Notes under the pieces: generated by a model
The model's input: only the letters and a program-made list of their open reading frames with translations
Databases searched by the model: none
Told to the model about the DNA's origin: nothing
Shown: positions 52,952-64,000 of the stretch, one piece after another
Layout: each line of letters starts with the position of its first letter
Numbering within the stretch: the first letter of the stretch is position 1
Assembly: GCA_963681505.1 (NCBI GenBank)
Contig: OY811971.1
Coordinates: 20,208,138-20,272,137 of the forward strand
DNA: 64,000 nt
Direction: 5' to 3'
Origin: Eunapius fragilis
Taxonomy: Eukaryota; Porifera; Demospongiae; Spongillida; Spongillidae
Translations under genes and position numbers: made by a program

Positions 52952-55900
52952 GCGTGTGCGTGTGTGTATGTCGTGTGTGCGTGTGCGTGTCTGTATGTCG
53001 TGTATGTGTGTGTGTGTGGTAGTAGGGGTAGCGGACTGCATAAATTATAAATGCCAACCTTTCTACCTTCTCCCCTCTCAGTTTTCTGTTTGGTCATGCA
53101 TATCATCTGGAACAATTTAGGTTGAAAGGTAACGGTGAAAATCCACCAGATGACGTTTTCATAAAGTGGTAAGTGTGCTGACTAGTAACCTCTTCAGAGC
53201 ATAATGCGCCATTCATTGTTACGTGAGACCCCCCCTCCCTGGGAGCATTATGGGGGGCTGTTACGTGGAAATCAAGCAGTATTTAGTATTTAGTATTTCA
53301 TTGAACATAATGCATCGAAAAACAACTTAGTATGGTACCGTTCTGACAACTGTCAATGAACTGGAAGCCTGTAGGTTTCCAGCTGTTTTTCGTCTGTCTC
53401 TATGTAGTCCATGTGGCCCATAATCAAGTGTATCCTCGCAGATTGTGAAAGATCACATGTATGTCGAGCGTTTTATCGGGTTAGATGCTCAACTTTAGGT
53501 TGCCGGTGATTATTGACATGGTCCTTGCCATAGGGTTTGGTTCAGATGTTTACAAGTGTTTCCATTATGAATGGAAGTCCGCAGTTGAGGGAACGCTGAA
53601 ACTCGCGGGAACGCTCTCATCTATGGCGCGTTAAATGATCCTAAGTCCGCATGGACTAGGTTCCATGGTTGGTAATTCTTGAAGACCAGTGTTGACGCCT
53701 CCGGTGATGGAAGAACTATGGCCTGGGGTAAGGCACATGCAAATCCAACAACCATCTCTTGCTGAACGCATAAATACATCGGTGACACATGTTTATTTTC
53801 TTTGTGGGCAGTGGTGAGGGACATGAAGGTGTCTGAGCACATAATGCTGTGAGAAGCAACAGTACAGATGTACAAATGGAATCAGTCGGCCTACATACTT
53901 GGTAGTACTTAGCTTAGTTTCCCCAGCAATTCAAAGCACAGAACCAGACATCAGACATCCTCACCCTGTCATTTCTTGTTAGTGGTGTATAACCCATTAC
54001 TGTTACAACAAGGAACAGCTAACTTAGAATGGTCTACACTACTTTTCAACCAGCAGTCATTCTTCAATGGCCATCTGAGTTTCCGTGGTCCACTGTCCAT
54101 TTGTTTTGCATTTGAGGTGTATTAATTAGAGTTGGAACTTTATTTGCATCACTGCCGTATTGGCAAATGAATGGGTAACAGTGTTACAATGAAGCTTACA
54201 GATCGTTTCATGATGTAGCCTGCTTTGATGCTAATACATATGATTGTTTAACCGTGACTTTGGAAAATATGTGAGGAAGGGGTCAAATTCACACATCAGT
54301 TCCCCCACCCTATGGGTGTAACAGTGGTAGTTGCTTGCATAACTATGTGGTCACTTCCCAATGCACATGTATATAGGGCCGCTGAAGTTGGTACAGTGTA
54401 CTTAGTATACTTCTACTGGCAGCCGGTAATCATTGTTCTGAATCCAGAGGATGTCGAGGTGATAAGATGCTCATGCCAACACTATAACTGATCTGTATTT
54501 TCTCTATTTTAGATTGTTCACATGTCTCCACAGCATAAGAAGAGTAAACGAGTTCATGAAGTATTTGGATATCTATTTGGAAAGAGGTTAAAGATATGAG
54601 TGGCACTGTGGTTATAAAACTGCATGAACATGCATGTAAACACACAGTGCCATTTATGCCGTAGTAACAATTTGTTTTGAATAATTAAACCGAACCAGCG
54701 TCGCAATATTCCATTGATCGCAAAGAAGCGGTAAAAATGTAGCTGATTGTGCTGTTGAGAACATGTGTCACACTAGTAATTAAATTAGTAATATTTTATG
54801 ACAGTAGTGGATAACTAACACACGTATTATTAATACACTCATTTAGATTTCTAGGAAATGGTCTATTTACTATTCGTGATTATGAGACTTGGAAGCCAAG
54901 AAGGAAGCTATATGACCCTGCCTTCAACAAGGGGTAAGGTGTTCACTATCCAGATAGCTACATATATGTGCAATGTGTCACCATCCTATCAGGTATCTGA
55001 GGAGCCTGGTCCCAAAGTTCTGTACATGTGTGGACATATTTCTGGACAAGTTACGACCTCTTGCTGATGGAAAGATGCAGGTGCCTTTGAAGAAGCACAT
55101 TCACCAAGTTGCCCTAGATGTTATCAGCAAGGTACACTGCACACTTGGTCTGCAGTGTGCACTCATTGTCCCTCTATTTCCTTCTGCAGGTAGCTTTTGC
55201 CTCCGACTTCACCAGTGAGTGGAAGGGAAAATCCTTTGGAACAGATGATGGTCTGAGCTTTCTTGTTGATCAATCTTTCAAAGGGCTCCAAACAGCTTTT
55301 CGTTCTCCACTGTTTAAGGTCAGTACTTTTTCAGCCTTTGAGAAGTACATTACCTGTAATGAAGTGTAACTTGTAATAAAACCATGAGAACCGTGGGGGC
55401 ATATAGGATTGGAAGGCAATAACGGGGTAAAAAATAAAGGAAACAATGGTCTAAAAAGAAGGGGAAATGTAATAATCCTTAATTTCGCCCATTTGTAGAC
55501 ATTATGTTTTAGTGCGAAATAATATAGGGCTATTACATTTCCCCTTCTTATTAGACTCTTGTTTCCTTCCTTTTTACACCATTATTGCTTTCCAATTCTA
55601 TATGCCAGCAATGGAAAATGCTTTTACTTGTTACATCTGTTTTTAATTTCTTCATGACATAAGAGAGACCTTTTCTGGATCAGTCGCGTAGCTGTCATGC
55701 TCATAGACCTTCTTTTCTTGATCTGCCTCGTAGCTGATGCCTTGTATTGTTGATTTCTTTAAACAGGATGACTATTAATAACCAAAGGGGTCTTGTGCAT
55801 AAAGCATAGGTATGGCTTGCCATATGTCGGTGAATAGCATAGTAAATGTATGGCCGGGGTACGAGATTTTTTGTTTATCAAGCCCTATATACCAAATTAG

Positions 55901-58900
55901 GTACTACTTGGTTTTGTATATCGCCCAAAGGGTCATACAAGTTTCTGATCCCTAAAGATAAAATCCATATATATGCTGAAGCGATTGGTGCAGTTGGCGC
56001 TCTTCACCATTGCCTCTAGCTCGAGTTCATTGTGGTGGACGAAAAATGGCTGCAAATAACACTTGGACTGGGTACAAGGCTTGGGCATGAGTATTTTTGT
56101 TCTCTAAAAGCGAGCGCTGTTATGACACAGAACCAATGCAAAACTGTTCCTATTTTGTGTTATCGTTCGATAGCAGTGAAGAGGGAAATGATCCGATTCA
56201 CAGTCGTCCCTCCAGGCCCGATCAAGTCACATTTTTAATGACTTCATTATCCAACATAAATTCTAAATGGAACCAGCTTCCATATGCTCTGATCATAAGT
56301 GCATGTTATGCTTAAGTGCAATGGTACATCAAAGAGATAAGGGGCTAGGGTTGGTCGGGCAGGAGTGAGTCTTTAGTGTCCAACGACGCCTCCCCATAAG
56401 CCCAATAAGTATTGAATCATTACATGTAGTTGCATGTACACAACGTATTGATTGTACATCTGTCATGAAGAGATGTAATAAATTTGTTTGGTAACTTGCA
56501 TGAGAAAAGCATCTATTTGTAGTGGCCAACAGTTTTGGTGAGTTATATAGTTGTGGTCAGTGGGATCTGCTAACAAAGATCCTAAGCATTTTAAACACGA
56601 ATGCCGTGCACTGTTCGATCTTACTGCTTCAGTTAACAGAATTCTGTTGCGGTCATGGTCCTACATCTCCTGAGATGTCAAAACCTGCAGAAAGTAATGG
56701 AACTTATATGCAAATAGCTTATTTCCTTAGAACAAGTACATGGATATACACACCCTTTATTTAATCACTGTTGCAATTAAGGGGGGTCTTGGTTCTTAGA
56801 GCACCAATGGGGTTCTACTGCACATACTTTGGACGGTTGAGGTAAACTTTGCTTTCCCAAGTGGATCAATGAGGTTGTTAATGCAAAGCATCGGATACGG
56901 CTCTCTTTCATCTGTACAATTGAAGGCAGCCTGCCCCTTCTATCATTGTTACGCGGATCTTTTAGCCACAATTTCTTACTTCTACTGTCTTGTGGACGAC
57001 TCTCACTCAGTCCTGAGTCTCTGTCCTGTTTCCTTGCCTGCAGATAGTAACTGTCAGTCATATAGGCAGCCTCTGTTGATGTCTTTGGTTTCCCTTCTGA
57101 CACCCAATTTTCAGGTCCCCTCGGTAGCACATTTAATAGTTGCTCACAGACCTTCAGGTCCCAATCTTCGGCAATAGTCTTGCAGTCCTTTGCCCTTTTC
57201 TGCAAAATATCACTGCCTGCCCTTTTACATTTTCATCTTCCTTCTTCATATACTCAGTCTGAATCACTGTCGATATGTTTTGTCTGAAATGGGTGGCTTC
57301 CTTTTGCTTAGCCCACACTACTCGTACGCCTGCATTACTCTATCAAATGTAGTTGAGGTATGACTCAATGGTACCCTCCTCTGTAATTTTCACTTGGTTA
57401 GCCTTCTTTTAGCGCACTTCTTTGTGAAATGGGTAAATGAGCAGTATAGTGTGGGACCTGACGGTTCGTGAACAACTATTAATTGCGTTACTGAGGGAAC
57501 CTGAAAATTGGGAGTAGTAGAAAGAATCTCTACCTGTCAATTTCACTGGCTTAGCCCTTCTTGTATCCTTGCAAACCTGATATCTTTACCTCATCTGAAT
57601 TTCCAACTAGTGTCGTAAGCAAGTCCCATTGCTCACACATCTGAACCTCTCCTCTGCCACTCACTTCTGCTTTCTTCCTTGACCTGTACCTCTTTCCTGA
57701 TCAGCATTCTGATTAACTTCTTTCACTCATTTTCACCTGTGCACTCTTGCCTGCCTTGAAACTAAGTCCTAGTTGACATACTCTGAACTAATAACACTTA
57801 CATGTACCCTGGGCCTCACCAACCAACCATCACTGCAATAGATCCAATTGCTGCCACCAATGTCATGGCCTATGACTCGTGAGATAAACCCAGCAAAGTT
57901 TGTACATCAAAAAAATTATGCGGAAACAACTTGGCACCGTAGAACATGAAGATCCTCAGCACCCTTAATTACAACAACACCACATGACATCAATAGCACA
58001 TGGGTCCTTTACAAACAACAAACAATAGTCCTACTAATGGATGAGCTATCTAGCTAGAGGTCTCCCATGCACTTGATTACTATTCCATTTATTATACACC
58101 AGTCCCAAATAGCCTTTACTCAGAATTATTATAAGTTCCTGCACAGTTGTACAGAATGTATCATGCAACTGGAGCATTAGATCGATACTCTAATGGGGAG
58201 GGGGGTCCATTTAACTTATACATAATTCCTGGTTGCATAGTTATGATCTTTGCTTTGCAGTTTTTCCATCCTTTTGAAACTAAGCACTATCATGAAGTAG
58301 TCAGTACTCTAAGAATGATTGGCAGGGAATGTATTAATAAAAGAATCAAGGCATTGGACAATGGAGAGGAGGTTCCACTTGACATTCTCTCACACATTCT
58401 AAAGGTCGCCAGTAAGTTATGTGAAGGCCTTTCTGGTTGTGCAGGTGAACATCTATTGATTGCACCATAGCAAGGGACGAGACTGCTGACATCGAGACTC
58501 TGGTGGATGACTTTGTTACCTTTTACAATGCTGGTGAGTTAGTATGTGTGATTGAATAACGAACAATGCATTTTTTTCATCTTTTGCTTTGCAGGTCAGG
58601 AGACCACTGCAAACACCCTCTCATTTGCTGTGGTACTTGTCCATCAACATCCTGATGTATTGGAGAGGCTCCTGTTGGAAATTGAGGAGGTGTTGGGAGA
58701 AAGGGACACTGTCACAGTTGAAGATCTTGACAAACTGCGTTACACAGAGCAGGTACAATCTCCATGTTCATTTGGATTAACTAGTGCTGTGTTCAAATAC
58801 GTGACAGTGTGCATGCATGCATTTTACTATTAGTGCATCCAAATACGTCAGAATGCAAAAATTGCTCCTCAATCCATGAAGTTTAACTGTAATTTACAAT

Positions 58901-61900
58901 GTATAAGTGCAGTTAAAAATGGTGCATACTTTCATATCTACAGTAAATGATAGTGTATAGTGGTACAACATCTAGTACAACATGTACAACATATTTTATC
59001 ATTGGCTTCAGCTAACATTGACCCTCTTATTGATTAAGTTTGATGAGCATCTGCATCTGAAAATGCAATCATATGCTCTTTTAGTGAGAGAAAACCACTA
59101 CTTCCCATCTGCGTTTGTGAAGAAGACCTGTATACTATTTTTGTAAAAATACTTAATTCTGAGACAATAAATTCTTATTGTAGTGCTGGAATTTTTCCAT
59201 GCAATAAACAATTGTGAATACATCAAAAAGGTTGCATTTTTATAAAAAATATGACAACATGCTAATATAGGTCTATTTCTTGTGCCGTTTCATGCAATAA
59301 ACCTTGTTTCCTTGATTTTTACATCACTCTAGCCTTTTTACCACATTGAAATGGCAAATCCAACAACTGTTCATGTTGCTGGATTTCAACTGTACAGTAC
59401 ATCACAATGCGAAGGCTAATAGGCATTAATTCTCCTAAAATGATTAGGTTTTCATGTGATGTACATGTATATGTTATAAACAATGGGGGGATTTGAATGC
59501 TGCACCCAGAAATCGCATGTTTTGCATAAAATTGTTAATTTTGCCATGTAATTATTTTAATTCACATGTAGATAATCGAGGAGACACTGAGGATACGTGG
59601 TACTGTGGGAGGTGTTAGTAAGGAGTCTCCTCCCGGTGGATTGACCCTAAGTGGGCACAACATACCACCTGGGATACCTATGATTGTAAGTGAAATTGTT
59701 GACTAAATGTGTGCAAATGTTATGTCTACACGATCTAAATTAACATACATTTGCATTTTGTTCTGTATGTACAATTTTTTTAAGCATATACATGTACACA
59801 GGCCTCACATACACAGGCCACTGTAAGGCATTGATTGCATAACATATATACACATACACATGTATGGAATGCAACTAGTTTGCACATATGAAGGTGTGAA
59901 AGATCACTCTATGCCAACATTGGCCTTGTGCTCACACAGAGGATATAGAACAACCGAGGTATAGCTTAAACTCCAATACAATAAATCATAATCACACCAA
60001 AACAAGGAACAAACACTGAACACATACAACCGCCTTTTATACTCTTTCATGCACACAGCAGGAACCCAAGTAGTCAGCGAGGGTACTTAGAACATTCTGA
60101 ACTTTACAACAATAGTACAATGGGATTAACCTAACACCTATGCAAATGACTACTGTAATACATGTGTATCAGATATCCGAGTGTCATAGGAGATCCCATG
60201 ATCCCTCACGCTCTCTGGCACCAAACTCACTCGTTTGATGCACAACTACACCCTGGTGCCCTTAACAACGCATTGGCATTCCCATTAATTGGCTTGGCCG
60301 GCGCAGTGGACCACAGTGAAATTGAAGCGTTGCATTGAAAAGCTCCGACGAGTCAACTGGAGAATTGCTGTCTTTGAGTTTATCCATCCAAGTTAGAGAA
60401 CGATGATCTACATTTTATTTCGATGGTGAAATTCTACCAATTAGATACGTTTGGAAGGCCTGCATCGCCAGCTACCAATTAGATACGTTTGGAAGGCCTG
60501 CTTCACCAGCTTTATTGCCAAACATTTGTTTTCTATGTTGGAATAATGTTCCTCATGTGGCTGCAGCTTCATACAGGAGTACGCAATTGGGTTGTCATCT
60601 CCAGCCTCGTTCCTATGGCTCAGCACAGCTCTGATTCCACTATCCGAGGCGTCGGTCTGGAGCACAAGTGGTTTCAATGATGTCTAGACTGCGGAGTACT
60701 GGGGAACAGCATGGTATGCATTTTAGTCCTTCAACACAGTATTGCACAGCTCCGACCATTGCACCTGTACAGGGGCTGTTTTCTTTTTCAGGTCTGTCAC
60801 ATAGCAGCATAGTATGAAATGAGCAGACGGTAGCATCCTGTCAAACCCAGAAATCTGCGTACCTGTGTCTTCGTTCTCGGAATCAGGAAAGTCTTCACAG
60901 CTTGAACTATTGAAGGTTCTGGCTGGACAGCTCAATTTCCCATCACACGACCCAAGTACAGATACTCTTGTATCCTAAAATGGCACTTGGATGGTTTGCC
61001 ATCAGCCCTGCCCCCTGAAGTCTGCTGAACACTTCGCGGATATGTATTTAATGCTCTGCCCATGAGTGACTGTATAATAATTAGATCATCTAAATAGGCT
61101 GCACATCTACCATCCAAACCTCGTATGACTGAATCCATTAGCTTTTGGAAAGGTGCAGGGGCACCTTTAAGTCCGAAGGGCATCACGTTAGTTCGAATGG
61201 AGTAACAAAAGCCGTCTTGTAGTGTGCTTCATTTGCTACAATCTCCCAGGTACATGTTAGATCAAGTGTTGAGATGAATTTTGCAGCGCCCAGATGGTGT
61301 ACAGTGTACATGTAGCATCTCAGTGTGATCAATTTGGGGCATCGGATACACGTCCACCTCAGAGAAACTATTCGGACTCAGGTAGTCCACACACAGACGT
61401 AACGATCCATCCTTTCCTATCTTCTGCTGCTCTGTGAGCTGAGGTCCGTAGTGTACCATGCCAGCACCTCCTCCCTCCCGACAGGATTTTCGTCCTCTTC
61501 TATGTCTGGTGCTAACCTCTGGACAACTGGGGAGGCATTTGCATAACTTGTTGATATGGAACAGTCTTTCCCTCTTCCGACAATCATGCATGTCGATCAA
61601 ATAATTCACTTTGCCCACCTGCTTGGTAACCTTGTAAGGCCCTTGCCACTGGGCTATTAGGGTATTAGAAGACGTGGGCAATAACACTAGCACCATGTCA
61701 CCTTCGTTGAGAGTCCTGTCATGTGCATTCTCGTCGTACTATAACTGTTGTACTCTCTCAAGATTCTCCTTGACCAAACTAGACATCTGCTACATCGTTT
61801 TCAGGATGTGAGATACGACTCTCTCAGTAATGCTCTCTCGCACAATCAATGTCTCTAGTAGCGTGTCCAGAGGCCAGTGTACTTCCCAACTGTACAGTAA

Positions 61901-63578
61901 CTCAAACTGGAATCGGTTGGTCTCTGGGGTACCTCACGGGATCAATTTTCCCAATCCTTTTCCTTCTAGGTGGCTAATCCAGCATAGACGTCAACATGTG
62001 GCTGAAGCGCTCGACCAACCCATCCATCTGAGGATGAATCAACGTTGTACGAATTGGTTGGATATGAAGTAATCGGTACAACTCAGTTAGCAGTTGACTG
62101 ATAAAATTTGAGTGCAAGCATCTTCACCAGCTCTTTGGCTACACATTCTGTATCCACCGCACTAATCAGCACTGCCTCGGGATACCTGGTGGCATAATCA
62201 CAAATGACCAACATGTACCCATTCGCAGAACTGCTTCGTGGTGAAGGTCCAACTATATCCATTGCAATTTTCTGGAAAGGCTCCTCCATGATGGGCAATG
62301 GTAACAACAGCGCATGACGAGGTTTGACCCGCGATGTTTTCTGACATGTCTTGCATTGTGGGCCAGTACAATCGCTGCTGAACTTGGTTCATAGTCTTTT
62401 GCTTCCCCAAGTGACCAGCTATAGGATGCTATATGTGCCATCTCCATAACCATTCTCCTGTACTGCACGGGCAACATGAACTGTTCTTGGATATACAGTT
62501 CTCCACCCTCCTGACCCAAAGGTGCCTTCACAACACGATAAATAAGCTCCTCTTTTTCAGCAAAGCTAACCCATCCTCACTGCTAACCCCATCCTCATTT
62601 CGTATGCCCGCATCACTCGCTCAAACGTTGTCAAGTAGGCCTCTGTATTGTCCTACTTCAACGACTTCACTATTTTGGCCTGTCATGCATGCAAATATGA
62701 GTATTATGAGATAACTTGCACTGGGTGTCGCCAAAAAACTGTTTCCGATGAATATCGCTGCTGCCACTAAATGTGAAAGATCACTCTATAGGTCAATGGA
62801 GGTCTTGCACTCACGCCAAGGGAATACAACAACCGAGGTATAACTTAAATTCCAATAAATCGCAATCACACTAAAACAAGGAACAAACACTGAACACATA
62901 CACCGCCATTTATACTGTTTCGTGCGCTCAGCAGGAACCCTGAATAGTCAGGGAGGGTACAAGACTTTACAACAATAGTGCAATGGGATTAACCTAACAC
63001 CTGACTACAATGCATATTTATCAGATATCCAAGTCAGGGAATACGTCACACATATGAAATCACTGGGAGATCCCATGATTCATCATAGAAGGTTGAACCC
63101 AGTTCATTGATTTGCAATTTGCACTTTAAGTACTGTATATATTCATGTCTGCATTTTTTAACTACAGGCCCACACTGCATCAATGTGCAGAATGCCAGAG
63201 TATTTTGAAAATCCGGATCATTTTTTACCATCCCGCTTTGATCAGGAAAATAAAAAGTTTGGTTATTGCTAACCTTAATGATCATTATATTTAATGATAT
63301 TTCATTTCCCAGGCCCAACCCATTTGTTTATTTCCCATTTGGTGTTGGCCATCGTTCATGCATTGGAAGGCATTTTGCCATGGTCAGTTAAGGTTTTAAA
63401 GTACATTCTTATTACATGTAATCATGTCATTTTACAGATGGAGGCTAAACTAGTCTTGTCTCGACTAGTGCAAAGCTATCATGTGACACTTCCTGATGGG
63501 TACAAATTAGATATTGTGGAGAGAATAACAAGGCAGCCTCGTGATGACATCATGTGCACACTGCTCCCAAGAAAATAG
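52622..63578 (+). CDS. CYP46A-like cytochrome P450, copy B
   Basis: Fourteen exons, each the same length as its partner in copy A, 507 aa: 52622-52761, 53082-53168, 54377-54458, 54513-54586, 54847-54933, 54993-55131, 55190-55318, 58261-58411, 58471-58533, 58595-58752, 59572-59685, 63168-63256, 63313-63382 and 63438-63578. All P450 signatures are kept: an N-terminal anchor, AGQETT (Glu where copy A has Asp), EETLR, PSRF and FGVGHRSCIG with Cys454. Differences from copy A are scattered substitutions, for example HYHEVVSTLRMIG against KYHKVVSTLRMIG, and cluster in the substrate-recognition part encoded by exons 3 and 7. As for copy A, a membrane-bound sterol-type monooxygenase is likely but the substrate is inferred. 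AATAAA at 63662-63667. Both copies appear functional, so subfunction split is possible. Confidence 0.88.
52903..53020. repeat. GT microsatellite in P450 copy B intron 1
   Basis: GT tract with GC and GTAT interruptions. Copy A has only a short ACACACACA at the same intron position (about 25172), so the expansion is copy-specific. Confidence 0.9.
55369..55630. mobile_element. Long-hairpin MITE in copy B intron 7
   Basis: Diverged member of the 52300-52589 family. Inverted arms share ATAGGATTGGAAGGCAATAA, AAGGAAACAA and AGAAGGGGAAATGTAATA, and the outer ends read ACTTGTAATAAAA and TTTTACTTGT. Copy A has no equivalent after exon 7, so it inserted after the gene duplication. Confidence 0.75.
56777..57205 (-). 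mobile_element. SCAN-like gag fragment of a Gmr1-like element in copy B intron 7
   Basis: A 142-codon minus-strand frame holds VCEQLLNVLPRGPENWVSEG followed by KPKTSTEAAYMTDSYYLQAR. This leucine/tryptophan spacing and the TEAA-x-x-x-D-x-Y helix are the pattern of the SCAN domain and of the capsid part of Gmr1-like Gag, from which vertebrate SCAN domains are thought to derive. It lies antisense in the same intron where copy A keeps INT-RT remains. The rest of gag and all pol are missing here. Confidence 0.65.
59895..60209 (-). repeat. 3' LTR of the intron 11 element, copy B
   Basis: Starts TGTGAAAGATCACTCTATGC. The terminal A and about 12 bp of the adjacent polypurine region present in copy A are missing, so the end reads CTCAC|GCTCTC. 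Confidence 0.85.
62772..63087 (-). repeat. 5' LTR of the intron 11 element, copy B
   Basis: Starts TGTGAAAGATCACTCTATAG and ends GATTCATCATA, directly before GAAGG. The internal side carries CTGCTGCCACTAA, the reverse of the candidate primer-binding site TGGCAGCAG. Confidence 0.85.
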
Positions 63579-63661
63579 TTGTAGATATCCATAGGAAAAT
63601 AGTTAGAAATGCTACAACAAATTGCAACTGTTTCTACTGTGTTTTACATTACTTTGCACCA

Positions 63662-63667
63662 AATAAA
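63662..63667 (+). terminator. Poly(A) signal of P450 copy B
   Basis: AATAAA 83 bp after the stop codon, equivalent to the copy A signal at 36506-36511. Confidence 0.7.
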
Positions 63668-63704
63668 TGTACAGCATTGCATTTTTAATCATATACCCAG
63701 TTAT

Positions 63705-64000
63705 CGGTTGATAAAAATAGGGCTGCTGTTGTATGGGGGAACAATATGGTTCAGTACAATGGAAGTACCAAAGGTTGGTGATAGAGTTCAGACCAGGCTA
63801 TGGGCTAAAGTAATACAAAGGCTAAAAAGCTTGCCGAGTCCCTGGAGAAATTATAGAGGGTAGTCATACATGTATCTGGACAATGTCAAAATCGGTGAGT
63901 TCTAGGGTACTGGAGAAGGCTAGGTCTGTTGAGGAGATGTAGTAATGGCTAAACGTACATCAGACGAAGAGCTGCTGCAGCCAGAAGAGCTAGCGGGGGC
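63705..64000. repeat. Right end of duplicated segment, copy B, with possible next gene start
   Basis: Matches 36690-36990. From about 63944 an ATG-led frame MAKRTSDEELLQPEELAG is open to the window edge, whereas the copy A version is stopped by a small deletion or change after the shared DEEL. It may be the first exon of another gene. Confidence 0.5.

Larger units (their letters stand above)
59895..63087 (-). mobile_element. Gmr1-like LTR retrotransposon in P450 copy B intron 11
   Basis: LTRs 59895-60209 and 62772-63087 are flanked by the same GAAGG duplication as in copy A (59890-59894 and 63088-63092). Minus-strand order: integrase zinc-finger region (about 62530-62300), integrase core start (62307-62083: DIVGPSPRSSSANGYMLV, ICDYATRYPEAVLIS), the GPY/F module (QWQGPYKVTKQVGKVNYLID) and then, in the same open frame 61696-61262, the start of RT (IGKDGSLRLCVDYLSPNSF), followed by RT (61186-60932: GLKGAPAPFQKLMDSVIRGL, AAYLDDLIII) and RNase H (60677-60441). 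GPY/F joined directly to RT in one frame proves the INT-RT order is native. Deletions remove the integrase middle. Inactive. Confidence 0.9.

Overview
The window is nuclear DNA of a multicellular animal. Genes are split into many exons by GT-AG and a few GC-AG introns, introns are rich in microsatellites, G/C homopolymers and hairpin transposons, and the encoded proteins are metazoan types (NF-YB, PUS7, a CYP46A-like P450 pair, a rhodopsin-class receptor, a saposin-like secreted protein). An early-branching marine invertebrate, most likely a sponge, is my best guess. It rests on the style of the lysine-rich repeat protein at 49.6 kb and on the retroelement mix, and is an inference.

Layout. 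At 1-356 (minus) lie the first three exons of a UBL4A-like ubiquitin-fold protein, running off the left edge. NF-YB (813-2205, plus) is head-to-head with it, 456 bp away. From 2.5 to 4.4 kb there are dispersed repeats, a fold-back element and broken copies of PUS7 exons. A class A GPCR ORF (6698-7738) follows, then about 5 kb of hairpin elements. PUS7 (13631-20214, minus) can be read completely as 16 exons (645 aa). A decayed DIRS-type tyrosine-recombinase retrotransposon fills 20.54-23.35 kb.

The right half is a tandem duplication of one P450 gene. Copy A is 24830-36421 and copy B is 52622-63578. Each has 14 exons of identical lengths and encodes 507 aa with all P450 signature motifs, so both look functional. 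Both carry, antisense in intron 11, the same LTR retrotransposon flanked by the same 5-bp target duplication, so the insertion predates the duplication. Its pol has integrase upstream of reverse transcriptase, the Gmr1-like order. Intron 7 of both copies holds remains of a second such element: copy A keeps zinc-finger integrase and RT, copy B keeps a SCAN-like gag.

Between the P450 genes lie a complete seven-exon saposin-like secreted protein gene (38769-40467, minus, 207 aa) with a TATA box, a rearranged inverted duplication (41.5-43.3 kb), a 1685-bp CACTA-like transposon with a 3-bp target duplication (43741-45425), a tandem duplication carrying tRNA B-box-like sequences, minisatellites, a 200-bp CTT tract and the lysine-rich repeat protein (49575-50300).

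The genes do not form an obvious pathway. I found no CRISPR array, rRNA or intact tRNA gene. Exon coordinates were worked out by hand from splice signals, reading-phase agreement and family resemblance; no database search was run.
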